Below are positions 1-10,560 of a stretch of DNA of 64,000 nucleotides, piece after piece (position 1 is the first letter of the stretch; each line of letters starts with the position of its first letter). The DNA is from Marisa cornuarietis (Eukaryota > Mollusca > Gastropoda > Architaenioglossa > Ampullariidae), in NCBI GenBank assembly GCA_004794655.1, contig SMMW01000046.1, forward strand, positions 532,001-596,000, given 5' to 3'. The notes beneath the pieces were generated by a model. It was given only the letters and a program-made list of their open reading frames with translations. It had not been told where the DNA came from and did not search any database. The position numbers and the translations under genes were made by a program.

Positions 1-432
1 AGTGACGTACAGTCGTCAATTCTGTTAGCGTTCTAAAGCCAATAGGACTTGAACATATAATACATTCTTTCATCTGAGAAATATGTAGATTTTTTCATAA
101 AGAATAAGGATGCTGGTTGGTGAAGACGTGCAGGTGTCTGTAGAATAGGGGCAGCAACAGATGAGAATGGATAAATAAAAAAAGAAAAACTATATTGTTT
201 CTTGTTCTTCATTATATGTGCTGAAGCTGCTTCTAATCAAATGCTTCTAATCTGCTTCTAATCTTCTATATTCTAATCAAACGAGCGTAACATGGTCTCT
301 GGCTGGGTTAATTAAGTGCTGACATATGTATGAAATCCATATCACAAATAATTGCTGTGTGTGTTGAGGGTTTTATTCTGACCTGACTACTCAGACAGTG
401 ATTTGTTAAAGAACCCCCCCCACAAAACTCAC

Positions 433-3400
433 CTGCCATAAAATTCTCTGTTATCTACATATAACACAATCTCAAAACTTCCTGGGTACATAGGAATATC
501 TGAAAAGTTCTTGTTTTCCCATGCTGGAGGAGCATTAGCATTAGTGCTGTTGTCTTTCAAGGTCTGTTGAGAAAGCAAAGAGGAGCTGGTAGAGTCTACT
601 GCATCACCAGTGGCTGCTGCAGACTGTAGTACTGGCGAGTAAGAGACAGAAGATGACTCGTCTCTGACAAAGACAACCAAATCTTTATCAGATGAAATAT
701 AGTTCACTGTTTCAACTTCTGAGTCACTGTCAGATATTTCATGAACAGGCTGGTTCAAAGTGATTCCTGATCTGGCAAAGAATGAAAAAGAGAAGAATAT
801 AAACATTTCATACACAGCTCCTGCTTAAATAATGCCCACATATAGTGTTGATCCACCAGAACATAGCAGTGGGACCAAACATGCAAAATGTACATATACA
901 GATAAGCTTGACAAATGATGTTGGTAAGTGGAGTGGACTGATCATTAGTAAAAATAATAAGAGCCAAAGGAATCTGCAAATTAACAAAACTAGAAAATAA
1001 ATCATAAAAAATTAATTTTACTGAGTTTGTGTCCATTTTTTAATGTTTGTGCAATATATATGTAATCAGAACTTCATAAATAGTTGCATCTACACTAAAC
1101 ATCAGTTTTTAGTCTTGAAGTGCTGCAGTCCTTTTGGGTTGCATCTGATTCTGACAAACTTGACTAGCAATTCTCATGCTCTTCTTATGATTCCTCTCTT
1201 CTGCTGTTCTTCTAATACTTACACAGAGCTCTGATGATCAGGATACAATTCTTTTCCTGTAGTTATAGTCACATTATTACCAAGAGCTGTTGTGTTCACA
1301 TCAAATGTTTTTCCAATGCCCTCAAGTCTGTGCTGTTTATCTGTCTCGTGCAAGGTAGCTGCCAGTTGGTGACCTGATTCTGAAAGTCTGTACCTGTTGC
1401 AGAAATAGTTGACACTCACTTTACTCAGATAGAAAAAAGATGCTTCTCTACTTAAGTGAAAATGATTTATTTGAATCTGCTTGAAGAAAGCAGCACTGGA
1501 CACATGATCACATAAAAAATTTAACGACGTGGACTGCCATTTGCTTCTTTCGTTGCTTAGTTATGACGTACCTAGGCATTCTCGATTGACTTGTTACTGT
1601 CATTGTTCCTGTTTTCTTTTAAAATACCATTTCTGATAGTAAAATTCCTTTCTTCGAGTACCTATCAGATAACATGATTATATGGAGTTATCCCAACTAG
1701 CTACCTCAATTCCAGCTGTCCACTCCTGATTGGTCAGACCTGACCAATGAACAGGGAAAACACCAAATCAACCCACTCACCCCTCCCCTATCCTGCCCTT
1801 GCCTGTCAGTGAGCTCTCCTTCAGTTTTTCGTCCAGCTTCACACAGTTCAGATGTGTTTTTAAGCTGTTTTTTTCTGCGGCCTCTTGGACTTGACTTGTT
1901 AGACCTGTAGTGTGGTGAAGTCACCTGCTTCTAGCATGTTTGCTGTACTGACTGTGTGGCCTGCTCTGCAGATTTATCGTGAGGTTTGCTGCTCCTTGTC
2001 CAAGGACAGATAGGTATTAAATATGTGTGAGCCACCCTCTCCAAAGACGGCAGCTACACGACAGATATCCACATAAGAATGGAGACAGCAACAGCAGCTA
2101 CCCTGGACAGGGCCTGGTGCAGTCACCCCATCTGTACAAGCCCCTTGTAGTACTGATCTTGTTTGTTTAATAAATGTGAAATGTGGACTGGTTTGGCCAT
2201 GTGAACCAGCGTGACACTGTTGAAGACTATCCTTCAAGGTACCTAGAAGGTGGTTGACACCACGTTGGTCAGAAGAACTGGCTTATGAAGGTGAATGAGT
2301 GGTCTGCTCATCCTGTGCAGAACCTGCTCACTATCACCCGAAACAGTAGTGAGTGGCATGCATTTCAGTTGCAGCATCTATCCATGTGCTCTCCTCAATG
2401 ACTAGTACCCGTCAAGGGACGAATGACTGATATAAGCAAAGCACCAAGCGTACATTAATGACATTTATTATTAACAGTATCATTTTTTTAAAGCTAAGTT
2501 TCAGAAACACAGTAATAAATTATTCACTTTCAATGCCATCCATATTATGTTGTAGCCTACCTGGCAGGACTGCTTTCCTTTATTACAAAACCCTTTTTGA
2601 TTAATGTTGAGACTGAAGACCAGGCTGTGTACCGACTCATTGGTTCTGGCTAAAACAAAACAAAACAAAACTTACAATTAGGCCTACAAAGCTCATATGA
2701 ACTGGCCTGGGTTTTTCGAATCGGATACTAAACAATTTAAAATTCACAATTAATCACATACACAACATTAAAGAATGGACATAACCATATTCAGAACCTT
2801 TGTATTTTAAGAAACAACACTTGGTGAGCTAGGAGTTAAAAAATAGCATGAACAGTCAAACACCTTACGTTCTGTTTAAGCACTTGCTAAATAATTGTTT
2901 AGGATTTAAGAAATTTGTAGTCTCTTTCATTTCTGAAACAATGTACTGTACTCTTGGCAGCTCTAATCTTTCAGAGCTCATGTGAAGATGCTAGTTGACC
3001 AGTAATGCAAGTCATATTATTCAGGCAGAAGAATTACCAAATTACATTTAGTCAGTGACAGTGACAGGATAACTGGCAAGAAGAATTACTTTGTTGACCT
3101 AGTCAAAAAACTTGACAAGCCATCAACATAATATGACACTGACATTAGTGAAGAAAAGACTTAACTGATGATTGATTACTAATGAAATCATCAAAGTCAT
3201 TAAAATCGAGGACTGGCAACCTTATAACAGAAAGCCCAGTAGTGTGTTGATTAAAACACTGGTTTGTCACCACTGCATTGAGAGACCATGGGTTTAGATC
3301 TCATCCTGGGACACTGTATGTGACACCTGTTTGCAGGGCTGGCCACCAGGGGTTTCTCACTTCGGTTTCCTAACCCATCTTTCTCCCCCCCCCCATAGTG

Positions 3401-6400
3401 TGAAATCACCTCTAGGTGGAAGCACTTTCCTGCTAAAGCAACCAACCATTGCAACACTTTTGCCCACAACAAACAGGTCGTGTTTCAGTGGAGACCAGCG
3501 CATGTCAGCATTTCTGGATAGAAGGAGTTGGGGGAACTGGTGTTTTACGCCAAGCCAGCAACTAAGGCTATATCACGGCAAGGCAGCCAGCCCTGTTAAC
3601 AGATGCCACATGCAGAGAAAAAACAGCGTGCCTGAGACGAGGGCTGAACCCAGAACAGCCAACCCTCACTGTATTGGTGACAAGAACTAACCGTTGCACC
3701 ACTGGACTGACCCTTCTGGAAATGAGAGGGAAAACAGACTGGGCAAACAGAAAACTTGTAACCATAACCACAAACTGCCTCCTACTACCAAAAAGTCAAG
3801 GCTCTTCTGAAAAAGAAAGGAAATCAAATAAGGCATCCCAGGAAGGGCTACATGCCACAGCAAGATATGTTCAACATCCTGGACCAGAGGAGCCATACAT
3901 CTCAGGCTTAACAGACGTGATAAAACTGCAAGTTCTGAACATGTCCCTGTGCACATGTGGCTCTGATGAAGAGACAGCTGAGCACGTTACTCAGACCATG
4001 AAAAAGCATGCCAGAGTCCTGACCAACGGAAATCAGCCTAGACATCAAGGCCTAGTGGGATGGTAGGCAGTTCATGACCAGCAGCACATTTTTTGGAAGC
4101 CGCTAGACTGACATTGCAGCATGGCCACATAAGAAACGAACATTTCTTATCAATAAGTGGATTTGTAATAGATACTGGGCTTTGTCTTGACCCATAAACA
4201 TATAAAATAAGACATGTACTTACAACTGTGAAAGATTTATCTGCAAGCGGCTGTGCTGCGAGACACAACTCAACTTTTGTCATGAACCCTTTAGAGGTGG
4301 GCACCTAAAAAAAAAAAAAAACCAAAATGATAGCATACAAATAAACAACACACCTTAACAACAATGTGCTAACTGAGAAATATCTGCAACGTAAATATGT
4401 AAAGGTCATATTAATATTTTTAGACGACAAACTCCACCCCGATTATCACCAGCCCTAACAAAATGTCATATCATACTCAGAAATTACTGTCATTACCAGC
4501 CCTAACAAAATAGATTCTGCCCTGAAAAGAAACGCCCACTTACAAATAGCATACAGCTTCTAGAGTGAGATAGTGCATGTGCAATAAAAATGTCTTGTGG
4601 GACAAAATTAATGCTGCTCATTCAGGGAGGTGGGTCTTAGTAAAACAATCAGTAAATAACTGTCAAAAATATTTCTAAGTAAAAGAAATCATTAAAAAAA
4701 ACCCATAATGCTTCAGTTCATGATCATGTGGAAAGTGAAAAGTAGGACAACCAGTCAACACTAATGAATGAATCAGATGTGTAGACATAACGTACTTGTG
4801 CATGTCTGTATAGAGTTAGAAGGACAGCATATGGTCCAGACCTGTACACAGGGATATACTGAGACTTGGATTCCTTGGCCTTTTCCACCTGCATAGCAAA
4901 CACCCAAACATTACTTTCATGTAATATAAAATGTATTATTTTTCTGTAAATACAGTAGGACTTGCCCAAAATTTCCTCTTTATCTCCATTATTGTCCCCA
5001 TCTGTTACATGCTTTATCCCCCAACCCTTTGCTGTAAAGAGAGGCAACTCCCTTCAGAGCTGTTAAAAAAATATGAAAATAAGTATGAAAAAAAAATTTG
5101 AAAGGTGCCATACAGCAGGTGTGCACATTGTTCCTGTGCTAATCTCTTAGTACATATCAACAGCAGTACTTCATATGCAGAGAATAAAAATGAAGCACTT
5201 TTATATAGGGCTATTCCCGCTAAGGCTCAACATACTTTACAATCACCCATACCAAACAAATATGCACAAACACACATAAAAATGATATACATATATGAAA
5301 TCCCACATGCACTTATAATCATACAATGAAAACAGAGAAATCAATACACTGCAAAACAAGTAAACAGTGCAACATTTTTTTTTAAATGCCAGATGACAGG
5401 ATTTAAGCTGATTTGAACCTACAAGGCATGAGTACATTTCTCAGCACAATGAACAGTGAGTTTTAGATACTTCCGGCAACAAAACTGAAAACAGTGTCCA
5501 AACGAATTGAGATTAGTGTTTCTGATTCTTTTACCACCTTTAAGTCCAAACTTAAGACGCATCCTTTCAGAACGTCGACTTCACTGTGACCCTGTCCTGA
5601 CTATAAGAGTCCATTGCCTGTGTCTATAATTTACTTGTGCATGAGCGAGTGTATGTTCTAGAAGTGAGTGGGTCTGTGATATGCAAAAATGAGTGTGTGT
5701 TGCTGATGATTTATTCTATATATGATTTATGTAAAGCACTCTGAGCAAATTTTTGGAAAGGTGCTATACAAATCCTTATTATTATTATCATTAGTGTTTG
5801 GGCCATTAATGAGTATTTCCACTCCAGAACACAGGGTGAGATGGTAAGTAACTAAAGAAAGATGTTCTGAGAGGCGGTTTTGCAACTGGGCAAAGTTTTT
5901 GCAACAAAAACAAGCCAAAAATTTGTCAACTCATTTGATGGTTTCTTTTGGAACTGTCTCACAGTGACCTGCTTGAACTGATGATGTACTGTGTCAGAGG
6001 CACGTGAATGATTCACTATTCTGGTGATCACAGGCACAAGGCTAACTATAGCTTTAGCAAGTGATATGGGGGTTGGATCAAAACAACAGGTCTTGGAAGA
6101 TGATTTGACAATAAAATCATAGATGTCTTTCTTCACCACAGATTGCAACCAACATTTTGTGATCAGTAAAACATGCAAACGATAGTGGTAGATACAAATT
6201 AGGGTCCAGATCTTTGTGAATCTGCTTCACGTTGGTAGTGAAGAAATTACAAAAATCATCTGGAAGCTCAGAAAAGGGAGTGGTGAGAATCTTGCTCAAG
6301 AGTTCATTGTTGGCAGTGAACAGTTGTTGAACTGAGGGACAAGCAGAAAGGCTGTCCTCAAAACACACTCTCTTAGCCAAGCTGCCAAAAATCTGCCTGT

Positions 6401-9400
6401 GAAGTATGGTTTAAGGTGCCAAAATAAGGAATCAAGATGCAAGATCTTTCTCCTCACCTTTCTTGTCAGGGTTTTCTGTCCTTTCCTGGAAATGCCAGGC
6501 AAAACATCAGGAATGAGATCTCCTTCACTTGACAAGTTGGATGTACAAGAAGATGTAGATTCAGCTACACAAGAAAAAGTTGAACTGTTTGATGTTATCA
6601 ACTGCACAGCATTCTCATTAACTCTTGAAGGAAACACTTTCTTTAAACCTGTCTGATTGTCTTCCTCATCGGAACAGTCACTGATATCATGTACAAGCAT
6701 CTGTGGATGTCTCTTATCCTCCTCCTCCTCTGAGCTTTCACTAATGTCATGAACACATAGCCTCGGCTGTCTCCTACTGTCATCAGAATGACTTCTTATA
6801 ACAGGTGCTGAGATGCTCCCAATAACCTGCTGCTCTGCAACACAAAAGGATGGTGCTTACTGTTTGGATAGAGAATTGGTTTGAAACCTTTAAAGATGGC
6901 AGTTGGAGATGATGAAAAAGATAATAAATGCTTACCTAGCTCAAGGTTGTGCTGATGAAGACGCTCATCAAGCATTTTGCAAATTTTGGGTCCTGAAAAC
7001 ACAGTTATATACACACATATAAGCACATAAACACATTCACAATATCAAATGAAAATGTGAAAATGAAAACTGCACATGGGCTTGTGATTTTTTTTTTTCC
7101 AAAACAGCACCAGGACCAATGTCAAGTTTCCTGTATCTGTGCTACCACTGCCAGAATGAAAATTCATTCCTGCAAAGTAGAGATCGTGAAATATAAAGTG
7201 ATGGCAAACCACTTCCCTGTCCATATGGCCCATAGGATGTGATGTGGGGGGAAGGGGGTAGATTTGTGTCTTGTGCTGAGCCAGCAACTAAGGCTATATC
7301 ATGGCAAGACAGCCAGCTCTGTAAACAGATGCCACATGCAGAGAAAGAGAAGCATCACTGAGACGTGAGCTGAACCTAGGGCAGCCAACCCTCACTATAT
7401 TGGTGACCAGACCACTCTCAAAAATCACCATGAGAAAAAACGTCCATAGCCAACTTCCACAAGTAATGACTGAAATTATTATGTACTAATAAAGTTCTCG
7501 CCGTGATATAGCCTTAGTTGCTGGCACGGCGTTAAACACAAACAACCAAACGTACTAATAAAGTTGCATTTTATATTAAAAGATAGAGCAGTGCTAGATA
7601 TGTTACACACAGGTGGATTCTACTATCATTGTCAAGCCATGTTTTTAATAGACAGACCAGACAGCAGTTCTGAACAGATACATGCACAAACAGACAAGCC
7701 CACTCCTTTACCCTGCATAAGCCATGGTAAACCACTACATACATGTCTATATTTGTGCAACTAATGTTACCACTTAATGAACATCGAGCTTCTCCCCTTC
7801 TACATTTACATGCACCTTGACCCTCTAGACATCTCTGCCCTATCTAAAATGTCTCACACATCTATACTTGTACAACTAATGTCACCAGCTAACGAACACT
7901 TCGCAGGGTGATGAAGCAATTGCTCTAGGGCTGTGACAGGTTTTCCGCTGACTAGCAGTCACATCAGTGACATGCTTGACTGTACATGGCAAAATGACAA
8001 TTGTCATCTGTCAGATTTCTGTCCTAGCTTCATGACATCATGTGGCTAATCTATAAGTAATTTGCTAACTGAGTATAGCACATTAATTTAAGTATTCTTA
8101 CGATGCTGTTTTCTTTGCTGATTATAGATTACATGAATATTAAAAGCTAAATTCTTGTCAAAGGCAATTTCATTTTCATGTATAGAAACACTATTAAAAG
8201 ATAATAATATCAGTATGCTTGTTGTTAATGTTTTCTGGTATTGTGCACTGGAAATATCAAGTAGTGCAAACATTTTCTTTTGATTATTTTATTCTGATGC
8301 CATAAAAAACCAAATATTGCTATACTGGTAAAATATTTAACTAAATTTCTAAACACATACCAAAATTTTGTAAAATTTTGCATTCCTTCCCTGAAGATAA
8401 TGGCATGGGATATTTCTTCAAAGATTTTAATGCCTGAAAATACAAAATTGAAAAAAAATTTATGCGATGGAATAAAGGAGAAGAATTTTTTTTAGGCTAA
8501 CCCGAGTCTCACATGAAACTAAGCTCAAAGATGGTAGCAAATTAACAGCAAAAAGAGTTGTCATTAGCTTTTTAAAAAACAATAAAATGTGTTGTAAATC
8601 TGTAAAATATCTCTTAATGTGAAATGAGGAAATGTCCCAAAACATTAATGATAGTACTACATATCCAGGACAATGGTACCACATATATATAATTTTTTTT
8701 ACATATATATAAAGTGGTGTCCCCTCGCCTAACTGGCTAGAAGGGGCAGAGCTCTGTTGTATTTTTGTCTTATCTGATGTCGTCCTCGTGTTGGAGGTGA
8801 TTTTATATCTTTTTGATGGGCCTGCCATCATGCGTTCGGAATGTGGTGTCTCTTCCGTTTCAGTGGCTTCGGTTCTTTTTCAGCATGCAGACTTCATGAT
8901 TGGTGCAGTTGTGTGGACTTCATGTCCACTTGACCATTGCTCATCAATGAACTTTTGCGTGGCTGAGGCTCATGCATTGGTCTAGTGAGACTTGTGCTAT
9001 CTGTTGGATTTGTTGCAATTGCTATGGAGTGTATTCCAGCTTGTATGACGTGTTTGGGCTGCGGACTGTGTTCTTGCTGTGTGTGCACGCTGCCCTTGAC
9101 TTGGAGGAAGCTGTCCACTAAACACTGACATTTTGTCGTCACATCACCTGTCATTTGTGAAGCGCCTTGAGCTGTCCACAGGCCAGTATAAGGCGCTATA
9201 CAAGCGAACATTTATTATTATTATTACATATACAGGGTAACTTTTTACAGTCATCTATCCTGAAGCAATAGTCTGTTTCTTATAAAGTTGAAAAGGAAGA
9301 TACCTTGTCAAATACACATTCACTCTTCCATCCTTTCTCTTTGGCTTCATTTCTCCACTCAGTAAGCCATGCAGTAAATAATGCATTTGGTTTTGGATCC

Positions 9401-9450
9401 ACTTTCTTCTTCCGGCATCCCACCCGTGGAAGTTTTGCACTTGATGACAT
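433..9450 (-). CDS. MUS81: MUS81 structure-specific endonuclease subunit, N-terminal 475 residues (9 exons, continues past base 1)
   Basis: Coding exons in transcription order: 9304-9450, 8361-8433, 6936-6992, 6458-6834, 4796-4888, 4224-4304, 2561-2649, 1223-1393, 433-771; all GT-AG and in phase. Residues 1-90 match the MUS81 N-terminal helix-hairpin-helix region (start [10 protein letters not shown], then [40 protein letters not shown]). Residues about 235-325 match the winged-helix region ([56 protein letters not shown]). Exon 9 ends at the first strand of the ERCC4 nuclease domain ([12 protein letters not shown]), so the catalytic motif and C-terminal HhH lie off the left edge. In known animals MUS81 pairs with EME1 and cuts branched DNA in the nucleus. 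The linker of exons 4 and 9 is longer and more acidic than in vertebrates and carries three VHxIS motifs. The start is the only ATG that fits the family N-terminus. Bases 1-432 are intron with no further exon recognised. Confidence 0.93.
2175..2425 (+). mobile_element. Decayed C-terminal end of a LINE reverse-transcriptase ORF
   Basis: In one frame from 2184, with two stops, the translation shows [20 protein letters not shown], then [16 protein letters not shown], a [16 protein letters not shown] segment and a final [10 protein letters not shown]. This order (WFGHV, VGRPKKxW, DRxxWR, short Pro-Gly tail) is the usual C-terminus of several non-LTR retrotransposon polyproteins. It lies in the MUS81 intron between exons 7 and 8. 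Old and inactive. Confidence 0.7.
3238..3480 (+). mobile_element. tRNA-derived SINE copy
   Basis: A box-B-like segment (GGGTTTAGATCTCATCC) follows a box-A-like start. The body contains TGTTTGCAGGGCTGGC, which is nearly shared with the next SINE (3545-3715, opposite strand). A C-run splits the body at 3387-3397. It is in a MUS81 intron and its flanking duplications are unclear. Confidence 0.5.
3545..3715 (-). mobile_element. tRNA-derived SINE copy
   Basis: Read on the minus strand, the element starts CCAGTGGTGCAACGGTTAGT (box-A-like), has a box-B-like GGGTTCAGCCC, then a body ending GATATAGCCTTAGTTGCTGG and GGCGTAAAACACC. The copies at 7270-7430 and 7497-7551 share the same body or tail, which shows a dispersed family. 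Confidence 0.75.
3770..4165 (+). mobile_element. Decayed LINE C-terminal remnant
   Basis: The reading frame includes [16 protein letters not shown], followed after a frame change by ISLDIKA and a [15 protein letters not shown] segment. This resembles the CPCG-x-x-TxEH zinc-knuckle-like motif and C-terminal tail of non-LTR reverse transcriptases of the Jockey/RTE-like type. Clade not resolved. It lies in the MUS81 intron between exons 6 and 7. Confidence 0.65.
5510..5790 (+). mobile_element. LINE 3' end, L2/CR1-like, with (ATT)n tail
   Basis: The translated start gives [16 protein letters not shown], the same ending as the longer LINE at 18207-18989 ([13 protein letters not shown]). The 3' segment carries GTAAAGCACTCTGAGCAAAT and GTGCTATACAAAT followed by ATT repeats. 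It lies in the MUS81 intron between exons 4 and 5. Confidence 0.7.
7190..7260 (+). repeat. Dispersed repeat fragment (TGGCAAACCACTT family)
   Basis: The short segment around GATGGCAAACCACTTCCC resembles the reverse complement of 16255-16330 and 29315-29385 (GTAAGTGGTTTGCC and TCTAGGGCA). It is probably another SINE body fragment next to the SINE at 7270. Confidence 0.4.
7270..7430 (-). mobile_element. tRNA-derived SINE copy, same family as 3545-3715
   Basis: The minus strand shows TCACCAATATAGTGAGGGTT, GGTTCAGCTCACGTCTCAG, CTCTGCATGTGGCATCTGTT and GATATAGCCTTAGTTGCTGG in the same order as the 3545-3715 copy. It is about 80-85 percent similar by eye. Confidence 0.75.
7483..7565 (+). mobile_element. 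5'-truncated SINE tail with intact 14-bp target-site duplication
   Basis: The inserted 55 bp (7497-7551) is only the tail of the SINE family above: GCCGTGATATAGCCTTAGTT to GGCGTTAAACACAAACAACC. It is flanked by perfect direct repeats GTACTAATAAAGTT at 7483-7496 and 7552-7565. Perfect duplications and 5' truncation show LINE-type target-primed insertion, and relative youth. Confidence 0.85.
8705..9228 (+). mobile_element. Interspersed retroelement with L2-like 3' tail
   Basis: The 5' head AAGTGGTGTCCCCTCGCCTA also occurs, reversed, at about 16140-16190. The 3' end carries AAGCGCCTTGAGCTGTCCAC, GGCGCTATACAAGCGAACAT and an (ATT)n tail like the LINE tails at 5510 and 18207. No recognisable protein. 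It could be a non-autonomous element that uses the LINE tail. It lies in MUS81 intron 1. Confidence 0.6.
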
Positions 9451-10560
9451 GACCTGTGTAGATAAAATTTATTATAACAGCATTTACAACAGCACATATT
9501 CCCTGAAAATTAAGAACTATAAGAATACAAGGATTTTTCTTGCATTTTCAATGTTATCAAAATGTAGGTTGAGCTACACCAGTCAAATGCAGTTATAAAC
9601 ATCCTTCATGTTAATTTGAGATAACTTTTAAATCACTACTGAAGTACATGTATCGACTTCATCAATAATAACTGCACACAAGCAATATGCACATCGAATG
9701 TCTACCACTGAGAGAAAAAAAAAGCTTGCTGCAAACGAGCTGACAGAAGGAGGACATTGCTTGGTGAAGGTCTATTAAAAGCTGTACGTCCGCTTTTCAT
9801 CGTTCTCCGTTTCACGCATGCAAACTATACATGCATGCATAAGCCCATTCACGAGTACGATAACAGCTGATCGAAAACAAAACACTCCACAGTCCATAGA
9901 GAAGACGACAGAAACTCTTGTGTACAAAAAGTCTGCCACAAGTAAAGTTCTGTGAGCAATAAATATTTCTAAGAATTTGATAAATGCTTGTTTAGAGAAA
10001 ACCGTGTAGCTGACATATATATATATATATATATTATTGGTCTCATTCACCAGTTCTCAAAACTGCGAATGCTACAATATCGTCGTAGCCAAGTTATTTC
10101 TATTGATATATGGAAATAAATGGCATATTCGGAACCCTTTGATCCAAACCAGTATATACGAGGGCAAAAATACACGCGACGCGAAAACTCACGTCTAGTT
10201 ACTTGAAAAGACACCACGATAAGATCACTAAAGTCTTCATTGTGTGTCTAAGTTTTGTTACTCAAGTTTCTGTTTGAAGTTACCTCTCGTAAGAAAACGA
10301 GTCCCGCACACAAAGCTTCATCTTTAAAAAAAAGTTTCATGTTGTCTGTTGTGGAAAAAGATCTTTCGAATTTAATAGCTGACATATTACTATCGTTAAA
10401 AAGAACATCATATTACTGGTAATTTCTATTTTTTATCTCGGTCTTGTCTTTCACCTTTATTTATGTGCTGAACAGCGGAAGTGCAACCAAATGTTTTCAT
10501 GAGCAACAAGCCCAGCAGAAGACAGTAAACGTTGATGTTCTTCTTACTTTTAAACGTAGA
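9451..10560. promoter_or_regulatory. Putative bidirectional promoter between MUS81 and BBS1
   Basis: The 1110 bp between the two start codons separates divergent genes. An ETS-type site (CGGAAGTG) lies at 10476-10483, about 80 bp upstream of the BBS1 ATG; such sites are common in TATA-less shared promoters. I found no convincing RFX X-box, which many cilia genes have. A short (TA)n tract is at 10016-10035. Transcription start sites cannot be placed from sequence alone. Confidence 0.5.

Noticed and set aside
1564..1604. Candidate MUS81 exon on the minus strand with AG and GTACGT borders
   Set aside because: It has an early stop in the required phase; the true exon 7 was found at 2561-2649 with matching phase and homology.
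9780..10560. RFX X-box for BBS1
   Set aside because: I looked for GTNRCC-type half sites with a matching partner and found only weak single halves.
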